NCBI RefSeq assembly: GCF_016097555.1
Contig: NC_054701.1
Coordinates: forward strand, 59,551,676-59,615,675
Reading direction: 5' to 3'
DNA from: Gigantopelta aegis
Lineage: Eukaryota > Mollusca > Gastropoda > Neomphalida > Peltospiridae
DNA: 64,000 nucleotides
The notes beneath the pieces were generated by a model, which was not told the origin of the DNA, ran no database searches, and was given only the letters and a program-made list of their open reading frames with translations. The position numbers and the translations under genes are program-made. This document shows positions 1 through 11,600 of the stretch, in pieces (the first letter of the stretch is position 1; the number at the start of each line of letters is the position of its first letter).

Positions 1-339
1 AAACATGCAAAAACAACATCTAGTCGTGACCAACCTTCTTCGAACAAAACTGCATAAAAAACAATGTGTAACTGCTAAGAGTTTTACTAGTAAATCAGAA
101 AAAGAATATTAGAATTGAAACACTGAAAACATGTTTACAAAGTTCTACATGTGCACATAAGGCCAAAGTCAGAAATATAATAAGAAAGAACAAATAACAA
201 GAAGCTGATGTAGAAATTGATGCATTAAAGAATAGACTGTAAACAAAACATGAACAGGTTGGCATACTGGAAGATGAAAATAATATCTTGAAAGAGCAGT
301 TGGAAGGCAGTTTAGTCATTGAAAAAATGCAGCAGTGGG
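1..339 (+). pseudogene. Possible decayed coiled-coil coding fragment
   Basis: Around 195-340 one plus frame, broken by an in-frame stop, reads a heptad-like stretch: EADVEIDALKNRL, then HEQVGILEDENNILKEQLEG. It resembles a coiled coil from a transposon-encoded or cellular protein. I cannot name the family. Confidence 0.2.
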
Positions 340-342
340 ATT

Positions 343-625
343 TGTGTTGAATGCACTACCTTCCCTGAAAGTTTCATTAGAATCTATCCAATTTTTTTAA
401 AGTTATGACAGTTTGTGTTCAAAGTGAACCGTAATAAAGTGTTTTATTTTGGTAAAAAATTTAATTAAAATTATTAATTAGGTAACAACTTAAACTATGA
501 ACTAACAGAAAACTGCACCAAAAGGCTCTATGTTGAATTAACTACCTTCCCTGAAAGTTTCATTAGAATAGAATCTATCTAAAATTTAAAAAGTTATGAT
601 ACTTTCTGTATTAAAAGTTACCGGT
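343..625 (+). repeat. Two direct repeats of about 90 bp
   Basis: The phrase 'ctaccttccctgaaagtttc' plus 'attagaat..ctatc' and an 'aagttatga' block occurs at about 350-440 and again at 540-625, spaced about 190 bp. Origin unknown. Confidence 0.6.
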
Positions 626-1717
626 AATTAATCGAAAAGGTCACTTTTCTTTTGTTTTAGTAGTAAAACAAAGCCAAAAAATGGGCATGGTCCCACGTCT
701 TGAAAATGTCGTAACTTTTTAAATATTGAACCTAGAAAAAAAATTAAAACTGCATTTTAAAGCATTTCCTGGGCTCTGTAGAATGATAACTGATTTATCT
801 CTATCTTTGTAGGTTAAATTGTTTTGGTCACATACCTATAAATTGTAATTTTCTTAACCCTGTCAACCATGTAACATAATAGTTTTATTTGATACCGATA
901 GTCTGTATAAAGTTTTGAAAACAATTTAATGTACTTATCATATCTATACAAATAAAAAAAAAAAAGACAAGGCCGGTCATTCTGACATTTTAACTTGTTT
1001 TGAAGCATGAAATTTGCAAGGAATGCAATTTCATAATCACTTAGAGGCGATACCAAATGTATAATCATAATGATGAATTACTAAACTCTAAATCACTACA
1101 TTACATTTCAAAACGTAAATATAGACCAATTAACCTGCTGAAATTTATCAACATTTGATGTATTGCTATCTGCATCGTCCGAATAACCTGCCAACATATC
1201 CATCTTTACAAGATGGCGTCGTCAATAGTAAAGTCCCCGGATGTTTCGAATCGTGCGTGTCCCGATACGAAATGATTTTCGTACCAGGGGCTTTTCGTAC
1301 CAAAGACATTGTGTGCCATCAATATCGTACCACGTCATGCATGTTGCGTTACCGTAGTCACATGTATCCCCAAACAATGACATCGTATATGTTATACTTA
1401 CGTTATATAATATATATGTAACTATAGTATTTTTATTAGGGGTTTCTGTTTGGGGGTACCTATGACCGTACTCACGTCATATTATAACTTACTATATCTC
1501 CTGCAAAGCTATCGATTAACATAATTTTATACAGTAGTCAAAACTAAGTTCCAAAATAGTATTTGCAAATTTCTGATACAGACCCATTCATGCATATTTT
1601 ACCGGAGAGGAAATATCGTAGGTTCAAATCCCCCACCGCCCCAAAAGTACCCAACAAAGTCTGTTGAATGTGCTGTGTTGTCTGTGGGAAGGTGGTCATA
1701 ACAGTTCCCTTGAAGCT
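626..1717. other. No recognisable gene
   Basis: AT-rich sequence with an A-run near 952-964. At 1225-1345 there is a patch with repeated 'cgtacca' and 'gatacga' phrases. Nothing further supported. Confidence 0.5.
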
Positions 1718-1750
1718 AGTGTGTGTGTGTGTGTGGGGGGGGGGGGGGGA
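1718..1750. repeat. (GT)n followed by a poly-G run
   Basis: Alternating GT from about 1720 is followed by about 15 G residues at 1735-1749. Confidence 0.9.
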
Positions 1751-1819
1751 TATAGCGGCCAGTTTCTTCTGAAAACTGTCAGAAATTTGTTTATATTCAA
1801 AAGTCAATACCGTAATTAA

Positions 1820-2191
1820 AGGGACATGCCCTTGTTTTTAAACACCAAGGCATATTTCTGACTATTATAGCCGTTTTTGATAACTGAAATCATACTTTAT
1901 TTAGATTTTATGGTTTAGATTATCAGCTTTCCGTACATTTGAAGTGTTTTTGGTCATCATTGTGTTTTTAATATCACAAAATTCATTTTTCATATTTTTA
2001 AAAACGGACGTGCGTCTGAGAAGTAACAGTTATGGAGTCGAGTTTTAGTCTATTTTAGAGGGTATTTCACCATTTCAAAAGTCACAGACTCATGTTTGAC
2101 TGAATTGTAACTTTATCCAAATGTGTCACATGTTTGTAGATTAAATAAACTTAGTGTTAATTTTCACGGGCTGAAACTAGGGTCTGTCCCT
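1820..2191. mobile_element. TTAA-type MITE, 372 bp
   Basis: Ends are AGGGACATGCCCT and, inverted, AGGGACAGACCCTAGTTT. TTAA duplications flank it at 1816-1819 and 2192-2195. Known: TTAA target duplications mark piggyBac and Kolobok-like elements. No coding capacity. Confidence 0.8.
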
Positions 2192-2195
2192 TTAA

Positions 2196-2500
2196 TTAAT
2201 CAATGTGTTCTAAAGACTATAGTGGTGTTAAAAAAAACACACACAAAATAATGACACTTAAGTGTAAGGATAATGCAGTAAGTTAGGCATAAGTTCTTAA
2301 AAGTTGTGAGTCCGTGATTATAGCTGCTAAATGTAAATATGTTATTTGAAAGGAAATAAATCATATTATGTATGGACAGTACACAAACTATATATTTAAC
2401 AGTTGCTAAATTTGAATATTTACTCACTGAATGGTTATGGGACAACATGTTGTATATTGCACCAAGCCCAGTTAACGACTATAATTATGTGCATTGCAAA
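2196..2500. other. No recognisable feature
   Basis: AT-rich sequence between the TTAA MITE and the LINE 3' end. Short ORFs here show no family features. Confidence 0.5.
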
Positions 2501-2504
2501 TTCA

Positions 2505-4660
2505 AATCAAATCATTTATTTATATATGAATCATATAAACATGGCATGGTATACATTGGACAACATACATAATTAGAATATAAAATGGTAAGATCAGACA
2601 CATAGTAATAATAATGATGACAATGATTATATACGTGTAATAGTTATACATGTACATGTAAATGTGTGCAGTGTCACTGAGTGTGTATACGTGTTTATTC
2701 AAGTTGGTGTTGTAGTAGAGGGTCTGGTAAGTTCATTTTGCCTATGGTTGAACATTTCATAACAGAATTGCCCAACAGTTGGAGTTACTTGTTCTGGGCT
2801 GTCAAAAAGGAAAACACATTTTTCCATTTCAGACAGAAATGTGAACTCAGAACATATTTGACCGACTTTATAGTATAGATTTTTCTTAAATGCATATTTA
2901 TTGGACACCGAGTCAAAAAATGAATCTCATCTTCTGGTTCTTTTTGATATTCCTATAACGTCCTACCTCCATTTCCAGCCTGTGAGCACATAAACGTAGT
3001 TTTGTGAGAGCTTGTCTAAAATTGGTATTTTTGTTATATATTTCAAGTAATTTGCCATTTCATATTTGTTTTTAATATGTTTAAATATTTGCAGCTTTTC
3101 AGAGTTCTGTAGCTTAATTTTAAAGTGTTCGTAATATCTGTCATCAAGGATTTTGTTTGCGTAGCTAGAGTTTGATTTTGGGTGAAATTTAGCGTTAGTT
3201 AATAGACTTTTGTCAATGTTGTTACTATCAAGCATATCTTGTAAATAAGCATGCCAGCCTATGTTGTGTTGTGTGTGTAGCTCTTTGCTACAGGATACTG
3301 CATCATACAATATAGATCTTGATTCTTCTACATTTTCTAGGTACATAAAATATTTACAAATATTTGTATGTATGCTATTTATAAGTGGGTAGCGCCCCAG
3401 TTCACTCCTGCAGGAAATGTTAACACTGTTTCGTGGGACTTGAAGATTAATTTGACAGAATTTTATATGTAATTTTTCAAAGGGCTCAGACTCTAATATG
3501 TCAAAGAATTTGTATTGGTTGTGTTTCTTTAGTTTGCCATGCAGTTCCGTGCCCCATACTTCCGAGTTATAAAGTAGAATAGGTTTAATTAGTGTATCAA
3601 ACAGTCGATTATATATATGTGGGGGTGGATTGACACCCGAGAAAGCTTGGTGTAATCTGAAGAGTGCTTTTGATCCCTTATTACTGAGTACAGTTTTAGT
3701 TTCGGTAAAGTTTCCAGCGGAGTTTATAGTGCAACCCAGATACGTGTATGAATTTGTTTGAGAAATTGTATTGTTATCTAGGTAGAGTTTAGTAGTTGTG
3801 GGGCTTTTCCCTTTTTGTATGGTCATAAAATTTGATTTTGAATGGTTTATATATAGGTGCCATAGCTTACAAAAGTCATCAAGACTATTAAGACATTCCT
3901 GAAGGCCTTGTGGGGTTTCAGACAGGAGGAGGAGGTCATCTGCCCATAACAAATGGGATAGTTTTTCTTTTTGTAGTGTAACAGGTGCACATATAGTTGA
4001 TTTAAAATTTAGATCATCTATGAAAATGTTAAACATGGCAGGGTGAGTGTATCACCTTGTTTTACCCCTATATTTGCGGAAAATGTATCTGTAATGTTAT
4101 TTGCGAACCTAATTGCGACTTTAGTTTTGTCATAGATTGATTTAACAATGCTGTAGAATTTCCCGCCAATCCCTAGACGTAAAATTTTAAGAAGAAGTCC
4201 TTCTCTCCACACAGTATCAAATGCTTTTTGAAAATCAATAAAACATATGTAGAGTCGTTTGTGTAATTTGGTTACATATTTGTTTATTAGGGTTTTAAGA
4301 ATAAATATGTTGTAGGCTGTTCTTCTACCTTTTCTAAAGCCAGACTGGTTATCTGATAATAGTTTTTTATTTTCTAAATGACTGACTAGGCGGTTATTCA
4401 GTATCATGGAGAAAAGTTTTCCTAGACAGCTTGTTATAGTTATTCCTCGGTAATTTGTCGGGTCCATTTTGCATCCTTTTTGGTGAATTGGAGTTATATA
4501 TCCTTTAGTCCAATAGTTTGGAAATATGCCAGTTTTGTACACCGCATTAAACAATTTAACAAGAGAAGAAAGTAATATTGATTTTCCGAATTTTATCATT
4601 TCATTAGATATTAGATCAAGCCCGCAAGATCTTGCTGGGTTCAAGGCTGATCGGAATGAA
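2505..4660 (-). mobile_element. 5'-truncated non-LTR retrotransposon (LINE), CR1/Jockey-like
   Basis: The element carries a broken reverse transcriptase (separate entry) and a 3'UTR at 2505-2698. It ends in repeated 'tgatttgatttga' on the minus strand, a simple-repeat tail typical of non-LTR elements of the CR1/L2 type. The 5' half, including the endonuclease, is missing; truncation is near 4660. No clear target-site duplication was found. Clade assignment is tentative. Confidence 0.85.
2699..4644 (-). pseudogene. LINE ORF2 remnant: reverse transcriptase and C-terminal domain with frameshifts
   Basis: From 4644 downward one frame reads the fingers block (NYRGITITSCLGKLF, NQSGFRKGRRTAYN), RT motif A (CFIDFQKAFDTVW, catalytic Asp in FID) and motif B (GVKQGDTL). 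A one-base indel near 4038-4043 moves the frame. It then continues at MFNIFIDDL and LLWADDLLLLSE, motif C with both catalytic Asp present (WADD replaces the common YADD). The thumb follows down to 2963. A second shift leads into the last part, 2699-2908, with the CP..EIHFL-type region and the FLSEMEKCVFLF helix typical of CR1/Jockey C-termini. The copy cannot make a full protein. Confidence 0.88.
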
Positions 4661-5004
4661 TTTTAACGAGGGGAGGGGATTTTAATTGTCTTTAAATTGA
4701 AGTGAGGCAAACCTATTCCAAGGTGAATCCTGAAAAAAAAGACATAATTTTCTAGGTCTGATTTCGGACTAAAGCAGACTTTGCTGTCCCCGGTCGGATC
4801 ACTGGCTATCCAGAGACAGGACCCGGGATAGACATGCCTAAATCTTCGTGGTAAAGGGGCACATAAATAAAGTTAAGCAAGTGCTCAAGCAAGCAGATCT
4901 TGTTAAAGGAACTATCCTGATATGAGTTTGAAAGATGTTTCCGACTAAAAATTACTGCACATTTTAAAAATAGATTTTCTTCAGTCGCGTGTGCATGGAC
5001 TTAA
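4661..5004. other. No recognisable gene
   Basis: Unique-looking sequence between the LINE break point and the GT/GC tract. Confidence 0.5.
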
Positions 5005-5062
5005 TTGTGTGTGTGCGTGTGTGTGTGTGTGTGCGCGCGCGCGTTTGCGCGTGTGTGTGTGG
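5005..5062. repeat. Alternating GT/GC tract, potential Z-DNA
   Basis: About 55 bp of alternating purine-pyrimidine, including a pure GC core of about ten bases near 5034-5043. It lies about 440 bp upstream of the CCDC86 start codon. Confidence 0.85.
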
Positions 5063-5435
5063 GGTGTCTAGTCTGTGGTGAGCGATGTTTAGTGGGGTTG
5101 AAAATTGCAGTCGCCATTATTGTATAATTTAATGTTTTTAATTAGGGGAGGTCCTCTTAAGTTGGATAACGTTATTATGCCCATAGGTCAATATGACAAA
5201 AGGTCAATAGGTTTCCTACGGCCTTGCACAGATCCTAGGAATAATGCTTGGTTGTACCCCCCCCCCCCCCCGAATACTGAAGTGCCACGGAAATCCAATG
5301 TTTAAAAGATGAATACGTGTACAATCAACCTTCTTTTTTTATTTTTTTTATTTTATTTATGTACAAGTTTGCGTTTGGCTATAACACAACTTCGTGCGTC
5401 TGGCAAAAAGGTGGAATGCAATCTCATCACAACAG
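5063..5435. other. Upstream region of CCDC86
   Basis: Contains a poly-C run at 5258-5272 and a T-rich stretch at 5333-5357. No coding features. May include distal promoter sequence. Confidence 0.4.
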
Positions 5436-5496
5436 AATAACCGGAAATTATCAAATATAAAAACAAAACAGACACGTGTTTTGTAACAGCAGCAGG
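5436..5496 (+). promoter_or_regulatory. CCDC86 proximal promoter / 5'UTR: ETS-type CCGGAA and CACGTG E-box
   Basis: CCGGAAATT at 5441 and a palindromic CACGTG at 5473-5478 lie 56 and 19 nt before the start codon. A second CACGTG is at 5653-5658 in intron 1. E-boxes and ETS sites are typical of ribosome-biogenesis genes controlled by Myc and GABP/ETS. No TATA box is visible. Binding is inferred. Confidence 0.5.
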
Positions 5497-5603
5497 ATGA
5501 AGGAAGATATTCACGAAGCGTTCATCGTACAAAATGAAGAAAAAAATTGTCCTCGAGGCAAATCCAAATCAGGGAGAGTGTGGAAAAGCGTTCGTACAGC
5601 AAG
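5497..5603 (+). CDS. CCDC86: CCDC86 exon 1 (start codon to phase-2 donor)
   Basis: ATG at 5497-5499; 35 codons plus two bases. It encodes the family's N-terminal motif PRGKSKSGRVWK. The donor is AAG|gtgttt at 5604, weaker than consensus but in the only phase that continues correctly. A second ATG 45 nt downstream lies in another frame. Confidence 0.88.
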
Positions 5604-8600
5604 GTGTTTAATGTTCATTTATGTTGTAATGTAATTAGCCAGAGTAATTGTTCACGTGACTCGGTGACAGTCACTGCTGACAGTCACACTGGGCCACAGT
5701 CAAAGTCACTGAAAGTGACGGGGGCTAAGTGCACGCGTGACTGACTCCGACACTGAAGTGCATGCATCGCAGGATCGAACCACCTTGATGGATCCGAAGC
5801 CATGACGTTTCGCCCAAAGGCAGTCTGCCCCCAACTCTTTGCTTGTTGACCCCAACTATTTGTCAGTTCGCCCCCAACTCCCAATTATTTGTTTCGCCCC
5901 CAGTCAATTCGCCCCCAAGTGCAAAACCAGTTCGCCCCCACAAAGGTACCAGTTCGCCCCCAGTCAGTTCGGGTCATGGAAATCCTGGAAAGTCATGGGA
6001 TGTGTATGTACCTCTTCCGCCTGAGTGTAATAAAGTTCTGTTCTGATATACGTGTTTGTTCTGTGTTACACTAAACACTGTTAGAACAAAAGACCAATCA
6101 GAAAGCACATGACTTGTTCAAGTCGGTGAGACATTTCCGGTAGAACAATATCAAGAGTTTACTGTTAAAACATTTAATCGGTACTAGCGAAAGTTTTCAA
6201 AGTGACGGTAATAAAACGTATTTATTAATGTTTCTGTCTAAATCCGTTCATGTATCATTGTTTTGACATGATAGATTCAAAACAATAAAAGGGTTACTAC
6301 AAAACACGCCTTCATAAAATATTAATCAACTAGTTTATTACGCTGTAACGTGAGCGTGGGACTGTTACTTTATGTTGCACATGTGCTGATGTGACTATGT
6401 GAAATGGAGTACCGGTATTTAATTTTTTCGTGTGACAAAAAGTGTTTTTCTTTCTTTTTTCTCACTTCCACCCTGTGTTGAATAGTTAGAAATTGCTACC
6501 ATGGGATGATAATACAAATCAAGTAATTACGTTTTGCTTTTGGAAGGCAGTTTATTCTTTTTTAGTTCATAACAATTTCCTGCTGGCATAAACCTAAAAT
6601 AAACACACACACACTTTAACATCCCTCTAAAGAAACAGTACAATAATTGTTTAAAAGTAACAAATCATTGGGGCGAACTGACAAATATTTGGGGGAGAAC
6701 AGGCAAACAGTTGGGGGCGAATCGTCTTGGGGGCGAACAGGTCAAACTGGGGGCAAACTGGCTGGGGGGGGGGGGGGGGCGAAACGTCTGGTACCCCTTT
6801 TAAACAATTATTCGTAAAGGGTACCAGACGTTTCGCCCCCAAGCCAGTTCGTCCCCAAATAGTTGGGGGGCAAACAGTTGGGTTCGAACAGGTCTGACTT
6901 GGGGGCGAAATGTCATGGATTCATTTGTAAATATTACAGAAGTATGCAGTTTGTTATCCTTTCAAGCTATTTACCCATGTACTTGTTTGTATTAATTCAA
7001 CAAAAATTCGCTGCAGCTTACAAGGAAAGCAATAAAATGGGTTATTCCGACCATGTTGTTCATGAGAGTCCTGTACAGCAGCAATAGGATTCGCTGGGTG
7101 GAAGTGTTGTCTGCATTTCTTGGTAGTGTGATTTGCTGGTCCAGTTGTTCGTCATTCCTAAGCATTGTTATCACGAGTTGTCATTGCCTATCCCTGGTAT
7201 AAATAGCAGGTTGTAGTCATCCTTTTGTTGGTTAACATCGCAGAACATTTTTGGTGATCGCTGACATTGTAGTTTGTTGTATATTACTATTACCGGTACT
7301 AGATTTAAATTACCAGGATGTCTGCCACCTCCTTATCGTGGGACCGACCATGGGTTTCGGTTTTGATACGATAGGTGCTCTTTGAATACACCTGAAAAAG
7401 GCTGTTTACCATTCAGGTATGAAGAACCTGTGACATGGCACACCTGACTGAGAATTAAGCATTAATGACATTCATAATAAATCTGTTTATTCCAGATTCT
7501 TACGAAAGAAAATTCTGCATGATCTGAAAATGTAAATCATACTTTAATCAAAGTTCGACGACTGCCAAACTGCGCAACTAAAAATGCACATGGGAGTGTG
7601 CGAAATCGCCTAAACATAGAATATGGTTGCACTAGAGGAAGTTCAGCACATACAGATGGGTCCAGACCACACATTCACATCGACACAGTGGTATCTTTAT
7701 GGGGGCGAACTGGTACCTTTGTGGGGGTGAACTGGTTATGCACGTGTGGGTGAACTGCCATCCTATTTGGGGGTGAACAGACCTGGGACCCAACTGATTG
7801 GGGGCGATCTGATTATGCATGTGTGGGCGAACTGCCATCCTATTTGGGGCCAAACTGACTGGGAGTGAACTGGCTTGGGGGTGAAACGTCTGGTACCCGG
7901 TGGATCCATTTCATTGATTGGGTTTTTTCTCATTCCAACCAGTGCACCACAACTGGACTATGCTGTCATATAATGTGCTTTCCTGTCTGTGGGAAAGTGC
8001 ATATAAAAGATCTCTTGCTCAATTGCTGCTAATGAAAACATTTAGCTGGTTTCCTCTGTCTGATGACTACGTATCAGAATTACCAAATGTTTTAAACTTT
8101 GACATCCAGTAGCCAATGATTAATTAATCAATGTTCTCTAGTGGTGTCTTTAAACAAAAACCTTCTTTATTTGTTCACTGGGATATAGTCTGAGTAGTCT
8201 GACTGTAAGAGAGCTAGATGAATATTTGGACAGTTATCAACGCTCTCTAACCGTTGGAGACCAATCTATATAAATTTTGCGCAATCTCTGCATACTAATT
8301 GATAGTCAAAGATTCCTGCTCTAATACAACATCAGTCGTATGTTTGACGTCAAATATCTTTACATCAATCATTTTTTAGTTCTTCAGTTTCACATATTAA
8401 TCACTAATACACACACTACAGAGAAAACCCCAACAGCCAGTATGGCCAAGATCAGTGGTTCTTTAAAAAAGTTGGGAGTACAATATGGTTATAAAGAACC
8501 ACTGATCTTGAATATTGGAATAGAAACCCCCAGCCAGCTTTTGCAAGGTTTCATGTGTGAAATTTGATTTTATTCTTTAGTCTTCAATGTGTTCCTTAAT

Positions 8601-11600
8601 GTGTGACAAACAAGCAGCATTACTCTTTGTAAGGAATTGGAAAGGCTAATTAACTTATTTGTAATACATTTATATAAAATTTTTTAATATATAATGTTTA
8701 TTTATTGTAATTTTAGATTTTCTGCAATGAAGAAAGACAAATGTTTGACAAGTTCTTGGGAGAGAAAAATGAAGAAAAAGGCTGAAATGAAGTCCATCAA
8801 AGACTTTGAAAACCGTCTGAAGGACGAGAGAAAGCAAACATTAGAGGTGGCTGTATTTTTAATTACTAATTAGTAAAACACTATGACACACATTTTAAAA
8901 ATTCAAGATGTCATGTCATAATAAAATAGTTTTTTACATTTGCTTATAGTTAATTTATTTCCATATTAAACATGTAAATTCGTTTGTGATATAATGTATT
9001 ATATTTTATTGCACATTGAACAACAGGATTGGGAATATGTTAATTTGCTAACATACATGTATGGTGCCCTATCCTATATTCATATAATATAAGTGGCAAG
9101 AATATTATTATAATGATATATTTACAATTTCATTTCATTAGTGGGTGGGGCGTAACCCATTGGTAAAGCACTTGCTTCATGCACGGTTGGTTTGGGATCG
9201 ATCCCCATCGGTGGGCCTATTGGGCTATTTCTCGTTCCAGCCAGTGCACCACGACCGGTATAATGAAGGCTGTGGTATGTGCTATCATGTCTGTGGGAAA
9301 GTGCATATAAAAGATCCGTTGCTGCATTAGAAAAAATGTAGCAGGTTTCCTCTGATGACTACATGTCAGAATTACCAAAATGTTTGACATCTTAGTCTAT
9401 GATTATTTAATCAATGTGCTCTAGTGGTGTCGTTAAACAAATCAAACAATCATTTCATTAGATGTTTTAATTAATAACTTTTATAATGGGGTGAGTCTTT
9501 AAAAACAGAATTGATGTCACCAGTTTATTTGATGTTGCATTAAATAACAAGAACCTGCAACTGGTATATCATAGGCTGTGGTATGTGCTATCCTGTCTGT
9601 GAAAAAGTGCATATAAAAGATTCCTTGCCATTAATGGAAACATCTAACAGAATTACTAAATCTTTGACACTCAATAGCTGATGTTTAATTAATCAGCATG
9701 CTCTCGCGGTGTCATTAAACAAAATAATTTAACTGTTAATAAATGTATAGCAATCATGCATAATATAGTTTGTGAATAATAAATTAATCACACAAAATAA
9801 GTGCCATGAAAATTTGTCAAACTCATTTAGAACTTAGATTATCCACATAACTCATTCCCTAATTTTTTTATGACATACATAAAATTTAAAAATGTATTGT
9901 TTAGCAACTATGATTGAAGAAAAACTTCTTTATAAAGCTACAATCTCGAATATCATTTTATTTTTTTAATATATAATCAGAACATGCATCAACTTTCTTA
10001 CCATTGCATACAATTCTTCTATATTCTTCAGTTATAATTATTGCTAATGTATTTTGTATACAATATATTTTTCTCCATTTGGTACTCTGAAGTGGAACAC
10101 TATTCCACTAGTTTTCCATTACATGCAGGGTTACTGCCAGAGGGTAAAATGGGTATGACGCCATACCCAAATATTTTGACAGATTTTATTTTTTTAAGTT
10201 ATCTTTTTGACAAAATTAATTACCCTTATCATTACTCTATGATTTTCTTAACCTTAGCCCTAAACTGAACCCATTTTTTTTCTGAGGGAGGCACCCTATA
10301 CCCCCAGTTGACTGTGGTTGCATTCAATTCCATAGCGCCATACCCACAAATTTCTTTCTGGCAGAAACACTGACATGGTATTAAATAAATGTGTGACAAG
10401 CTTATTGCTATTATATCTTCCTGTATTTTTCTCCATATTAGTACTCTGAAGTGGAGCACTGCTCCTGTGTTTTCATCACCTGGTAACATATTTACAAATA
10501 AAATATACCATGAAAATCAAGAACATGTGTAAGACCACTACACCCTCTTTTCTCTCACTAACCACTTAACAACTGGACAGACAGGCGAGATAGCCGACTT
10601 GTGTGCCCAGGACAGTGTGCTTGAATCTAAATTGGATATAAGCACGAAAATAAAGTTGAAATGAAATGAAATAAAGTTCATTAAAGCAGTAATTTATTGT
10701 ACACATTTGCATAAATTGGTTATTGATGTATAGGGAAATAAAATGGAACTTTACAATCAGTTCATTCTGTGCAGTAGTTCGTTCTAAGCATGTTCATTAT
10801 AAGTGTACTTTACTGTATTTTGGTGAGAACATCATGCATTATTTTTGATAATACTTGGGTTGTTACACACGTACGTGTGTTAACAATTTCAAGACATATG
10901 ACTGGCTGCTCCTAGGTGATGACCAGGTCACCAGGGCCATGCATCCAATGAAAAATGACATGGTGGAAATAGATTACACTGTAATGTATAGTTAACCTGA
11001 CAATCATGTATTTGTGATGCGTAAGTTAGCTACCAAAAAAGTAAAGTTTGTTTTATTTAATGACGCCACTAGAGCACATTGATTTTTTTATCTTATCATC
11101 GGCTATTGGACGTCAAACATATGGTCATTCTGACACTGGTTTTTTTTAGAGAAAACCTGCTGTCGCCACATAGCGTACTTTTTTACGACAGGCAGCAAGG
11201 GATCTTTTATTTGCGCTTCCCACAGGCAGGACAGCACAAACCATGGCCTTTGTTGAACCAGTTATGGATCACTGGTCAGTGCAAGTGATTTACACCTACC
11301 CATTGAGCCTTGCGGAGCACTCACTCAGGGTTTGGAGTCAGTATCTGGATTAAAAATCCCATGCCTCGATTGGGTATTATTCTCTATATAATACATGACA
11401 ACAGTAAATATGGGAAGTTTTTGTGTATTTCAGCTGAGAAGGAAAAGACGTGAAGAACACAAAAAGCGGCGTGAAGCCAATGAAAAGAAGAGCGAGGTTG
11501 TTCAAGTGGTCAGTATGTTGGACATGTCTGTTACTAACAAAACTGAAGAGTGCTCAGTATCAAAATTAATGACCCTTTGCTGTGTGATTCAGGAGGGTTG

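Noticed and set aside
5839..6074. Overlapping ORFs rich in FAP, SPP and PQ
   Set aside because: Direct translation of the GTTCGCCCCC array in three frames; no gene.
8340..8567. Plus ORF in CCDC86 intron 1 considered as an extra exon
   Set aside because: Exon 1 joins exon 2 in frame with conserved residues across the junction; this ORF contains the perfect hairpin and no CCDC86 motif.
9142..9230. tRNA gene-like A and B boxes
   Set aside because: They belong to SINE heads followed by SINE cores and flanked by TSDs; no intact cloverleaf was recognised.
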